Source: WHSW01 sp963769945
GTDB taxonomy: Bacteria > Actinomycetota > Thermoleophilia > Solirubrobacterales > 70-9
Length of the DNA stretch: 64,000 bases
Assembly: GCA_963769945.1 (NCBI GenBank)
Contig: CAVYOA010000015.1
Coordinates: 24,548-88,547, forward strand
Direction: 5' to 3'
Positions 56,656 through 64,000 of the stretch are shown here, piece by piece (the first letter of the stretch is position 1; every line of letters begins with the position of its first letter). A program made the translations under genes and the position numbers. Under the pieces are notes generated by a model that saw nothing but the letters and a program-made list of their open reading frames with translations, searched no databases and was not told the origin of the DNA.

Positions 56656-57306
56656 CTAGGGCTTGAGCGTCGTCCAGGCCTCGGGGTCGGGTTCGACTGG
56701 GTTCGCCCAACGCAGCGCCGACGGCGCGTCGCGCATGCGCAGTATCCGTGCGGGAATCCCGGCGACGACCGCGTTTGCAGGGATGTCGCGCGTGACCACG
56801 GTGGAGGTCCCGAGAATCGCGTTGTCGCCGACGTTGACGCCGCGCAGCACGCAGGCCCCGTAACCGACCCAGACATTGGAGCCAACCGCGACGTCGCGCA
56901 TATAGATGCCCTGGAGGCGGATCGGGCGCTCGACCTCGACGACGCCGTGATCGAAGTCGATGAACATGGCGCGATCGGCGATCACACATTGCTCGCCGAT
57001 GCGCACGAGGCGGTAGGCCGAGATCGTGCACTCCTGGCCGATTACGGTCTTGGCCCCGATCTCGACCTCGCCCTCGTGGCAGCGGATCTTGGTTCCATCG
57101 CCGATCCAGACGAAGCGCCCGAAACGCACGGTGCCGCGCTTGCCGATCTCGATCTCGAGCCGCTTGCCGAAGAAGACGGGCCCGTCGGTCTGCCAGCGCC
57201 AGCCCGCGCGGGTGAACAGGCGGCGCCACAGATAGCGCCAATAAAGGCGTGCATAACGCCGGTTGAGCATCTGGTTGCGCGCCAGAAAGCGCATCGTCGC
57301 GATCAT
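56656..57306 (-). CDS. Hexapeptide-repeat acyltransferase (WcaF/LpxA-like)
   Basis: An intact 216-residue left-handed beta-helix acyltransferase. Tandem hexapeptide turns are visible in VEIGAKTVIGQECTISAYRL, IGEQCVIADRAM and VAVGSNVWVGYGACVLRGVN, then VGDNAILGTSTVVTRDIPAN. A basic N-terminal helix (RRYARLYWRYLWRRLFTRAG) may contact membrane or lipid. It probably O-acetylates a sugar or polysaccharide; with the glucan genes nearby, an acyl decoration of that polymer is possible but unproven. TAGAGT 9 nt before the ATG suggests leaderless transcription. Confidence 0.85.
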   Translation of the reverse strand: MIATMRFLARNQMLNRRYARLYWRYLWRRLFTRAGWRWQTDGPVFFGKRLEIEIGKRGTVRFGRFVWIGDGTKIRCHEGEVEIGAKTVIGQECTISAYRLVRIGEQCVIADRAMFIDFDHGVVEVERPIRLQGIYMRDVAVGSNVWVGYGACVLRGVNVGDNAILGTSTVVTRDIPANAVVAGIPARILRMRDAPSALRWANPVEPDPEAWTTLKP

Positions 57307-57376
57307 CGGGCGCGCACTCTAAGGGCCGATCTATCCCCCCGCCGCACCGCCAGAGCGTCCACTACAGTCAGCCGCC

Positions 57377-58342
57377 GTGGCCGAGGCAGCCGAGCAAGCA
57401 GCAGGGTCTCTCGCCGAGCGCCTCGTCGCGGGTGAAAAGCGCGCCTTGGCGCGGGCGATCAGCCTCGTCGAGAACCGCGACCCCGAGGGCGACCGCCTCG
57501 TCGCCGAGCTCTTCCCCCGCACGGGCGAAGCCCGGATCGTCGGCCTCACCGGGCCGCCGGGGGTCGGCAAGAGCACGCTGATCGGCTCGATCTGCACCGA
57601 GCTGCGCAAAGCCGGCCGCGAGGTCGGGGTGCTCTCGATCGACCCCTCGAGCCCGTTCACCCAGGGTGCCGTTCTCGGTGATCGCATCCGCCTCTCGGAT
57701 CACTTTCTCGACCCGGGCATCTTCATCCGCTCGATGGCGACTCGGGGTTCGCTCGGTGGCCTCGCCGAGGCGGCGCTTCAGGCGGCACTGCTGATGGACG
57801 CCTCGGGCAAGGACGACATCATGCTCGAGACCGTTGGCGTCGGACAGGGCGAGATCGACATCGTCGATCACGCCGATACCGTCGTCCTCGCGCTGATGCC
57901 GGGCTCGGGCGATTCGATTCAGGCGCTGAAGGCGGGGGTGATGGAGATCCCCGACGTGATCGTCGTCAACAAGAGCGACCACCCGCTCGCCGACACGATG
58001 ATGCGCGAGGTGAAGGCGGTGCTCGCGCTGGGGCCGGCGCGGCCGTGGAAGGTGCCCGTGGTGCGAACGGAGGCCTCGAAGGGAGAAGGGATCACCGAGC
58101 TGGTCGAGATGCTCGACATGCATCGAGCCCACATCGTTGAGGCGGGCACGCTGAACGAGCGTCGCGCCCGCAACCTGCGGGCCGAGGTTCTCGGGATCGC
58201 CGCCGCTCGGCTTCGCCGCGACCTCGAGCACAAGGCAAGCGAAGATCCCGAGTGGGCGGGGATGCTCGAACGCGTGATACGGCGAGAGACGGATCCGGCA
58301 ACGGCCGCCCGCGAGCTGCTCGAGCGCTACAGCACCGGTTGA
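57377..58342 (+). CDS. meaB: Methylmalonyl-CoA mutase-associated GTPase MeaB
   Basis: An intact 321-residue G3E GTPase that protects and reloads the B12 enzyme methylmalonyl-CoA mutase. Walker A is GLTGPPGVGKSTLIGSICTE, switch regions include SIDPSSPFTQGAVLGDRIRL and DDIMLETVGVGQGEIDIVDH, and the base-recognition motif is VVNKSD. The mutase itself is not in the window. TACAGT 8 nt before the GTG start suggests leaderless transcription from a promoter shared with the divergent acyltransferase. Confidence 0.92.
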   Translation: MAEAAEQAAGSLAERLVAGEKRALARAISLVENRDPEGDRLVAELFPRTGEARIVGLTGPPGVGKSTLIGSICTELRKAGREVGVLSIDPSSPFTQGAVLGDRIRLSDHFLDPGIFIRSMATRGSLGGLAEAALQAALLMDASGKDDIMLETVGVGQGEIDIVDHADTVVLALMPGSGDSIQALKAGVMEIPDVIVVNKSDHPLADTMMREVKAVLALGPARPWKVPVVRTEASKGEGITELVEMLDMHRAHIVEAGTLNERRARNLRAEVLGIAAARLRRDLEHKASEDPEWAGMLERVIRRETDPATAARELLERYSTG

Positions 58343-58357
58343 TTGAGCTTCAGCGGT

Positions 58358-58573
58358 TCAGGCCGCGAGCCGGCGGCTGCGCGCTGCCGAGATCCGCGAC
58401 CAGCCGTCTGAGAACGACAGCGCCTCGGCGAAGCGCATCGCCTTCGGCGAGAGGTCGTGCGCCTTGCCGTCGAGGCGGCTGACGCAAATTGGCACGACCA
58501 CGGCCGGTCCGTCGATCTCCTCGCGCAGCGAGGCGATCTGGTCCCAGCGTGCGTTGCTCTCCATGCTTCCCAT
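58358..58573 (-). CDS. Small protein of unknown function, 71 residues
   Basis: Encodes MGSMESNARWDQIASLREEI, then DGPAVVVPICVSRLDGKAHD and RFAEALSFSDGWSRISAARS. The composition is that of a real protein (hydrophobic core, balanced charges), but there is no clear ribosome-binding site and no recognised domain. It is convergent with meaB, with a 15-nt gap. An internal start at 58564 is possible. Confidence 0.4.
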   Translation of the reverse strand: MGSMESNARWDQIASLREEIDGPAVVVPICVSRLDGKAHDLSPKAMRFAEALSFSDGWSRISAARSRRLAA

Positions 58574-58707
58574 CGGCTACCTCGGCTTCCACCATCGTTG
58601 GCGTCGGGGGCACGAACTCTCGACGCGAAGTCTAGGCATGTTCGTCGGACGAGTTCTCGTAACGATCCGAACTTACCCGCAAAATGCGGCCACGGCCGTG
58701 GCGTGTC

Positions 58708-59841
58708 TCAGCAGCCGAGCATGCGAGCGATGACCATTTGCTGCACCTCGTCGGTGCCCTCGCCGATCGTGAGGATCTTGGCGTCGCGATAGAAGCGGCA
58801 GACCGGGTACTCCTCGATGTAGCCATAGCCGCCGTGAATCTGCACCGCCTCCTCGGTCGCGCGCACCGCGAGCCGGCCCGTGATCAGCTTTGCCTGAGCG
58901 GCGGTGAGCGTGAACGACGTCCCCGCGTCCTTCTCCAAAGCGGCGCGATACGTGAGCAGGCGCGCGGCTTCGAGCTGGGCGGAAATGTCGGCGATCTTCG
59001 CCTGGATCGCCTGGAAGCTCGCGATCGGCTTGCCGAAGGCGCGACGCTCCTTCGCGTAGGCGATTGCTTCGTCAAGGGCGCCCTGGGCGAGGCCGACGCC
59101 CATCGCGGCGACGCCGATGCGGCCGATGTCGAGGATGTGCAGGAACTGCTTGAAGCCGGCGCCGCGCGGGCCGAGCAGGTTCGATTCAGGCACACGGCAT
59201 TCGCTGAAGGTCAGCGGCCGCGTGTCAGAGGCGTTCCAGCCCATCTTGCGATACGGCTCGCCCTGCTCGTAGCCGGCGGTGCCGTTCTCGACGATCACGT
59301 TCGAGATCTCGTTCTCGCCGGTGAGCGCGGTGATCACGACGTGACCCGAGATCTCGGTGCCGGCGTTGGTGATGAACTGCTTGGCGCCGTCGATCACCCA
59401 TTCGTCGCGATCGAGCTTTGCCCGCGTCTTCGTGTTGCCGGCATCCGAGCCCGCCTCCGGCTCGGTCAGGCCAAAGGCGCCGAGCTTGCGACCGGCACAT
59501 AGGTCGGGCAGCAGCCGCTGCTTTTGCTCCTCGCTTCCGAACAGGTAGACCGGCTGGGTGCCGAGCGAGGTATGGGCGCAGAGGGTGATCGCGACCGAGG
59601 AATCGATCCGCGTCAGTTCCTCGACCGTGAGCACATAGGAGAGCGTGTCGCCGCCGCCACCCTCGAACTCCTCGGGAAAGGGGATGCCCATGAGCCCGAG
59701 CTCGGCCATTTTGGCGACGATCTCGTAGGGAAAGGATTTCGTGCGGTCGAGCTCCTCGGCAACCGGCGCGACCTCGTTGCGCGCGAAATCGCGGACGGTG
59801 TCGCGCAGCAGGCGCTGTTCGTCTGTGAGCTGAAAGTCCAA
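58708..59841 (-). CDS. Acyl-CoA dehydrogenase, canonical catalytic Glu
   Basis: An intact 377-residue enzyme. It opens with DFQLTDEQRLLRDTVRDFAR and has the signature GAFGLTEPEAGSDAGNTKTR, QFITNAGTEISGHVVITALT and FGKPIASFQAIQAKIADIS. The C-terminal motif is KILTIGEGTDEVQQMVIARM, where the glutamate of GEGT is the catalytic base, unlike the enzyme at 183-1349. It is therefore a bona fide short/medium-chain-type dehydrogenase. A TTG start at 59841 is inferred because no ATG or GTG fits; there is no strong ribosome-binding site, so it may be leaderless. The next gene in the same direction is the truncated aminopeptidase. Confidence 0.9.
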   Translation of the reverse strand: MDFQLTDEQRLLRDTVRDFARNEVAPVAEELDRTKSFPYEIVAKMAELGLMGIPFPEEFEGGGGDTLSYVLTVEELTRIDSSVAITLCAHTSLGTQPVYLFGSEEQKQRLLPDLCAGRKLGAFGLTEPEAGSDAGNTKTRAKLDRDEWVIDGAKQFITNAGTEISGHVVITALTGENEISNVIVENGTAGYEQGEPYRKMGWNASDTRPLTFSECRVPESNLLGPRGAGFKQFLHILDIGRIGVAAMGVGLAQGALDEAIAYAKERRAFGKPIASFQAIQAKIADISAQLEAARLLTYRAALEKDAGTSFTLTAAQAKLITGRLAVRATEEAVQIHGGYGYIEEYPVCRFYRDAKILTIGEGTDEVQQMVIARMLGC

Positions 59842-59854
59842 GCGGGGCCGAAGG

Positions 59855-60668
59855 CTACGCCGAGCTGAGATCGCGCGCGAGGCGAACCAGCAGTCGCACG
59901 CCGAAGCCCGTAGGTCCCTTGCCGACGTACTCGCGCCCGGTGTCCCAGGCGGTGCCGGCGATGTCGAGATGCACCCACGGCGTCTCATCAACGAACTCCT
60001 CGAGAAAGGAGCCGGCGTAGATCGTTCCCGCCTTGCGCTGGGCGGCGGCGTTGGTCAGGTCTGCCACCGTGCCCTTTGTCAGCTGCTTGTACTCGGCGTG
60101 CAGGGGCAGACGCCAGGCGAGCTCGCCCGCTCGCCGCCGCCGCCGCTGTGACCGCGGCCGAGAGCTCGTCGTCGTTTGAGATCAGCGCCGCGTAGGTGGA
60201 CCCGAGGGCGACGATGACGGCGCCGGTCAGCGTCGCCAGGTCGATCACGCGCTCGGCACCCATTTCACCCACGCAGTAGGTGAGCGCGTCGGCGAGGATC
60301 AGCCGGCCTTCGGCGTCGGTGTTGTTGACCTCGACCGTCTTGCCGTTTGCCTGGGTGATGATGTCGCCGGGCTTGACCGAGGTGCCGCTGGGCATGTTCT
60401 CGGTCGACGGGATCACCGCCACCAGATCGAGCTCGAGGCCAAGCTCGGCGATCGCCGCGAAGCCCTCGAGCACCGCGGCGCCGCCCGACATGTCCATCTT
60501 CATGTCCTCCATGTGCTCGGAGGGCTTGATCGAGATGCCGCCGCTGTCGAAGGTCACGGCCTTGCCGACGAGCCCGTAGCGCTTGCCGTTGCCGCCGCCC
60601 TCGTAGCGCAGCGCAATCAGGCGCGGCTCGGTTGCGCTGCCTTGAGAGACGGCGACGACAAACGCACC
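59855..60668 (-). CDS. pepA: Leucyl aminopeptidase (M17), N-terminus lost at junction, one frameshift
   Basis: The C-terminal 270 residues of a PepA-type di-zinc aminopeptidase. Active-site blocks are GKAVTFDSGGISIKP, MKMDMSGGAAVLEG and NTDAEGRLILADALTY, the family signature carrying metal ligands, then IDLATLTGAVIVALG and WVHLDIAGTAWD to VGKGPTGFGVRLL. The frame breaks near 60120 in a GCC-rich run. The conserved N-terminal part is missing because the bacterial sequence ends near 60,650-60,680, where fungal DNA begins. The gene is thus truncated by the join, not naturally. Confidence 0.88.
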
Positions 60669-60690
60669 GCTCAACTCATGTATGGTTGCC
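60640..60690. other. Chimeric junction: bacterial to fungal DNA
   Basis: The minus-strand aminopeptidase reads to about 60,668 (GAFVVAVSQGSATEPRL), while plus-strand GH95 homology begins by about 60,655 (DKRTAQLMYGCRGW). The overlap of roughly 10-20 bases is a short microhomology. GC content and codon use change abruptly here. Two unrelated genes are each cut mid-protein, which marks an artificial join. Confidence 0.85.
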
Positions 60691-61882
60691 GCGGCTGGTG
60701 CTGTCATCACAACACGGATATTTGGGCCGACACAGATCCTCAAGATCGTTGGATGCCGGCAACACTCTGGCCGCTTGGTGGAGCGTGGCTATGTACACAC
60801 ATCTGGGAACACTACCGCTTCACCCACGACAAGGGAATCTTGAAGAGGATGCTCCCTGTGATCGAGGGTTGCGTGCGAGTTCCTCCTTGACTTTCTCATC
60901 GCAGACGTACGGCAGAGGCACCTTGTCACAAACCCATCCCTATCGCCGGAGAACACTTTCATGGACGAAAAGGGCAAGAAAGGTATCTTCTGTGAAGGCT
61001 CAGCCATTGACATACAAATCGTCGAGTCAAGTTTTTCACGAGTACATCCGCACCGTCAACGAGTTACAGCTTACTAAAGAGAGCAACAGCTTGTCGTCTG
61101 CCGTTCAAGCCGCCCTTTTGCGTCTCCCACCTCTCTACATTAGCCCCAAAACGCACACGATACAAGAATGGGGCATCCTGGACCACGGTGAATGGGAGCC
61201 CGGCCACCGCCATGTCTCCTATTTCCTGGGCCTCTACCCCGGCAGCACTATCACGCCGTCCAAAACGCCGGAACTCGCGGCGGCGGCGGCCGAGACTCTT
61301 CGGCGACGCACTTCGCATGGCGGAGGCCACACCGGCTGGAGCCGTGCATGGCTGGTCGGCCTCTACGCGCGGCTGCGCATGCCGCAGGAGGTCGAGGCCA
61401 ACATCACTGCGTTGTTCAAGGACAGTACGCTGCCCAATATGCTTGACAGCCACCCGCCGTTCCAGATCGATGGCAATTTCGGCGGCACAGCAGGCATCAC
61501 GGAGGCGCTGGTGCAGAGTCACGAGGAGGTGGAGATCGAGGGCGAGGGCGAGGGCGAGGGTTCTCGAAGTCAGGCCAGGGCGCTGGTTCCTTTGATTCGG
61601 CTGCTCCCAGCCTGTCCCGCGTCTTGGTCCAGTGGGAAAATCAGGGGCGTCAAAGCGAGAGGTGGATTCGAGCTAGATTTCGAGTGGCAAGATAGACGAA
61701 TCGTCAGCCCAGTCACCATCAGATCGATACTGGGGAAGGATGCCATCCTCTGCCTACACAGAGCAGGCTGTAACTGGCGCGACGAAACAGAGGCAAAAGA
61801 GAGTGAGGATCACTGGCACTGGAGAATCAAAAGCCTACGTGATCTGAAGAAGCGAATGGCTGCTGAGGCCGATAGGCAGTGA
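60650..61882 (+). CDS. Fungal GH95 alpha-L-fucosidase-like protein, 5'-truncated (frameshifts)
   Basis: The C-terminal half (about 410 residues) of a fungal-type GH95 enzyme, which removes terminal alpha-L-fucose. Diagnostic blocks are MYGCRGWCCHHNTDIWADTD, MPATLWPLGGAWLCTHIWEH, LVTNPSLSPENTFMDEKG, TIQEWGILDHGEWEPGHRH, TLRRRTSHGGGHTGWSRAWL and LDSHPPFQIDGNFGGTAGIT. The QEW glutamate and the QIDGN aspartate correspond to GH95 catalytic positions. Frame changes lie near 60880 and 61025 (a TTTTT run). No intron is needed to join the pieces. The 5' half is missing at the junction. Confidence 0.85.
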   Translation, partial: RRRQTHRSTHVWLPRLVLSSQHGYLGRHRSSRSLDAGNTLAAWWSVAMYTHLGTLPLHPRQGNLEEDAPCDRGLRASSSLTFSSQTYGRGTLSQTHPYRRRTLSWTKRARKVSSVKAQPLTYKSSSQVFHEYIRTVNELQLTKESNSLSSAVQAALLRLPPLYISPKTHTIQEWGILDHGEWEPGHRHVSYFLGLYPGSTITPSKTPELAAAAAETLRRRTSHGGGHTGWSRAWLVGLYARLRMPQEVEANITALFKDSTLPNMLDSHPPFQIDGNFGGTAGITEALVQSHEEVEIEGEGEGEGSRSQARALVPLIRLLPACPASWSSGKIRGVKARGGFELDFEWQDRRIVSPVTIRSILGKDAILCLHRAGCNWRDETEAKESEDHWHWRIKSLRDLKKRMAAEADRQ

Positions 61883-62005
61883 AATCCCCTACCCAGATGC
61901 AACAATGTTCTCTATGCCCATCTATTCCTTCCGTCAAATGACACTTGTTTAGATAGACACCTCGCATCTTTTCGCGACCACTCATTCATTATTGTCCGTG
62001 GTCCA

Positions 62006-63515
62006 TCATTTTGCGACCAAATAGTTGAAGTACGCTTTCAAAAAATACGCTGACCTCTTCGGATACCTTGTCTTCTCCTCAGACTCGAAATCAATCCAAG
62101 TGACGCCAAAGCGGTCAGTATAGCCAGCTGCCCACTCCCAATGTCGGTAAATGTCCAGCCGAAGTAGCTACGGATGTCGACGCCATCCTTGACCGCCCTA
62201 GCCAGCTCACCCACGTACGAGCGGTAGAAGTCGATGCGGTGTGGATCGTCAAGGACGTCATTTGCGGTGCTCGGTTTCCATCCATGTTCTCCCTGCGCTG
62301 TCGTACCATTCTCCGTCATGAATATGGGAATATGGTAGCGGTTCCACACCCAACGGAGCAGTTTCGCGTACCCCCAGGGCGCGGTCCGGAGCCAAGCCGT
62401 GTCAGACTCGGCTCCCCTACTGACGCCGGTTTTGTTCTCATCGAACTTCTCGAGTTGCCCGAGTGGTCGGTGAGATCGGGCTGCAGGCCGCGGGAGTAGC
62501 GGTCCTGCACGAAGAAGGACGTGTACGTGTTCATCCCATAGAACTCGGAGCTGCCCCGAACCAGATTCTTTTCTTCCTCGGTGAACTTGGGCAGACGGTT
62601 GCCCAGCTGGGCTCTCATGGAGGCTGGATAGTCGAGCTCAGAAACGGGGCCGGAGCCATAGATCGGATCGGCGAACCAAGCGATCTCGAACTCGCGTGCT
62701 CGCTCAGCTGCGGCGACATCGTTGGGGTCGGTCTCATCCCATGGCTCGGACCAGTTTCCATGCAAAGTGATGCCGATTGTTCCCTTCTGGGTGGGCTGGA
62801 ATTCAGTCCGATACATTCTCGCGGCTCGAGGGCGTGGGTAACTAGCTCAGTATGCGCCACGATGAAGGGTTCGGTAGAGGAGTCCCCTTCTGCATTTCGG
62901 TCGCGGAAGGAGGAGCGAGAGGGTGCGTGGACGCCAGCGGCGTAGCCAGCTAATGTATACACTCCAGGCTCATTATATGTGATCCAGTGCTTGACGCGGT
63001 CACCGAAGCGAGAGAAACAAAGGCGAGATATCGGAGGGAGTGTGGACTGTAAGCCTCCTGGTTGAGCATCCCACCGTACCGATCCTCGAGGGCCTGGGGC
63101 GTGTCCCAGTGGAAGAGAGTGACGAAGGGCGTAATGCCGTTGGCAAGAAGTTCGTTGATCAGGTTACTGTAGTACTCTACTCCAGCTTCGTTCACGGATC
63201 ATTCGCACCGCCGGAGGGGATGATCCGGGACCAAGATAGCGAGAAACGGTAGGCATTGACACCATAGGATTTCATCAAGGGTGACGCTTGTTTGTAAAGG
63301 TCATAGGAGCGAACGGTGTCGTCGCCGGTGCTGGCGTCTTTCACCTTACCTGGAATGTGGGCGAACTTGTCCCAGATCGACTCGCCTTTGCCATCTTTGT
63401 TCCAGGCTCCCTCAATCTGGGGGGCTGCGGTTGCGTAGCCGTGATAGAAGTCTTTGCGAAGAGCACCTTTGATGCCGGACTCAGGAGAGAAATCGAAGTC
63501 TATGTGCTCACCCAT
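62006..63515 (-). CDS. Fungal GH1 beta-glucosidase-like protein (several frameshifts)
   Basis: A roughly 500-residue GH1 protein when the frames are joined. It starts DFYHGYATAAPQIEGAWNKD, then AYRFSLSWSRIIPSGG, NGITPFVTLFHWDTPQALED, the acid/base motif HWITYNEPGVYTLAGYAAG, GITLHGNWSEPW, the nucleophile motif IPIFMTENGT and VDIRSYFGWTF, ending WIDFESEEKTRYPKRSAYFL. Frame changes lie near 63190, 63010, 62830, 62440 and 62140. Sequence is fungal in style, and the gene is intronless if the frame breaks are sequencing errors. It is convergent with the GH95 gene, separated by about 120 nt. Confidence 0.85.
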
Positions 63516-63539
63516 GTTGAAGGCGCAAAAGGGGATCTA

Positions 63540-64000
63540 TGAATGTGCTGCCGTGGACGATTAGCTACAAGTCAGTACACTACAGAGGGAACAAAGAAGA
63601 GGCTTCGGGGTGTGCCACCCGCCACACCATCCACACATGGTCCTCAAAGGTCATTCTGAATCGCGTACAGGTGAATGCGGATCATGGTGCCCCAATCAAT
63701 CCATTAACCGAACAACCAACGCCGATAGTACTACCTGTGCGTCCCCAGCGAGTAAAACGTGATCGGATGAGGTAACGGGCTCAGCAGAGGAAACTCTAGG
63801 GAAATAGGACCTGTTCAGCCTAATAGAGTGGATGGCATTCATACGCCGGGTATGTTCTTTAAATGGCCACCTAATTTCTCCGTCGCCTATTAATGCGAGG
63901 GGCTAGGGTCCTTCTAGCATATTGGCGGCTTCAGCAGCTAAACCAGATCCCTAGATTTAGTCATATGATCTTGCGGGAAATTTTTGAAAACGTTTAGAGG
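63540..64000. other. AT-richer fungal flank without recognisable genes
   Basis: This 461-nt end has much lower GC than the bacterial part and no open frame longer than about 78 codons with recognisable content. It may be the promoter side of the GH1 gene or an intergenic spacer. I see no rRNA, tRNA or repeat. Confidence 0.5.

Noticed and set aside
60650..63515. Horizontal transfer of fungal hydrolases into an actinobacterium
   Set aside because: Both genes at the join are truncated, GC changes abruptly, and no mobile element is present; a chimeric assembly explains it better.
63540..64000. Fungal rRNA or tRNA in the last 460 bases
   Set aside because: I could not find any conserved rRNA or tRNA string; the stretch looks like ordinary AT-richer spacer.

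Overview
Two unrelated pieces of DNA are joined in this window. Positions 1 to about 60,650 are high-GC bacterial sequence, most likely from an actinobacterium of the Thermoleophilia/Solirubrobacterales type. The support is GC-rich codon usage, F420-type LLM oxidoreductases, a three-subunit proton-translocating transhydrogenase, a mycobacterial-style LigC/PolD pair, an Rv1264-like adenylate cyclase, an ArsA-type ATPase pair like Rv3679-Rv3680, and many genes with a TAnnnT -10 box 6-9 nt before the start codon (leaderless style). The class-level assignment is inference. Positions from about 60,650 to 64,000 have clearly lower GC and encode fungal-type glycoside hydrolases (GH95, GH1). The junction lies inside a gene on both sides (a leucyl aminopeptidase and the GH95 gene), so it is almost certainly an assembly or read chimera.

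About twenty genes are broken by one or more single-base frame changes, although homology and catalytic motifs continue on both sides of each break. This happens in the bacterial and the fungal parts alike, often at G/C or T homopolymers, and points to uncorrected sequencing indels rather than gene decay. Gene ends below span the whole reconstructed gene; frame breaks are stated in each entry.

Layout. 1-7 kb: thiolase tail, acyl-CoA dehydrogenase, alpha/beta hydrolase, L-2-hydroxyglutarate oxidase, LigC-like DNA ligase, secreted metalloprotease, PolD-like polymerase. 7-16 kb: enoyl-CoA hydratase, HD-GYP protein, saccharopine-dehydrogenase-like reductase, then a leftward operon of an anchored protein, CtpE-like P-type ATPase and pyruvate kinase, with cupin and VanZ genes beyond. 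16-20 kb: a complete OpuB-type glycine betaine/choline ABC transporter closed by a strong terminator. 20-34 kb: two LLM oxidoreductases, a secreted RTX-tailed protein, pntAA-pntAB-pntB, a LapA-like protein, a pilin-like fusion, SDR, GlpX, an NmrA-like protein and a YihY protein. 34-49 kb: principal sigma factor with a canonical promoter, sulfatase, PilT, HxlR regulator, a large unknown protein, the ArsA-like pair, an overlapping ParA-FtsZ pair, gamma-glutamyltransferase, LON-domain protein and adenylate cyclase. 49-60 kb: amine oxidase, two methyltransferases, a GH57 branching enzyme and a GT4 glucosyltransferase in the same order as mycobacterial Rv3030-Rv3032, DinB with a LexA box, hexapeptide acyltransferase, MeaB, acyl-CoA dehydrogenase and the truncated aminopeptidase.

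Unexplained structure: a roughly 115-bp palindromic element in two copies (29.1 and 39.0 kb), a 170-bp imperfect palindrome at 49.05-49.22 kb whose arms contain both flanking stop codons, and ParA and FtsZ proteins that each carry a roughly 125-residue low-complexity N-terminal extension. No tRNA, rRNA, CRISPR array, transposase or phage gene was recognised.
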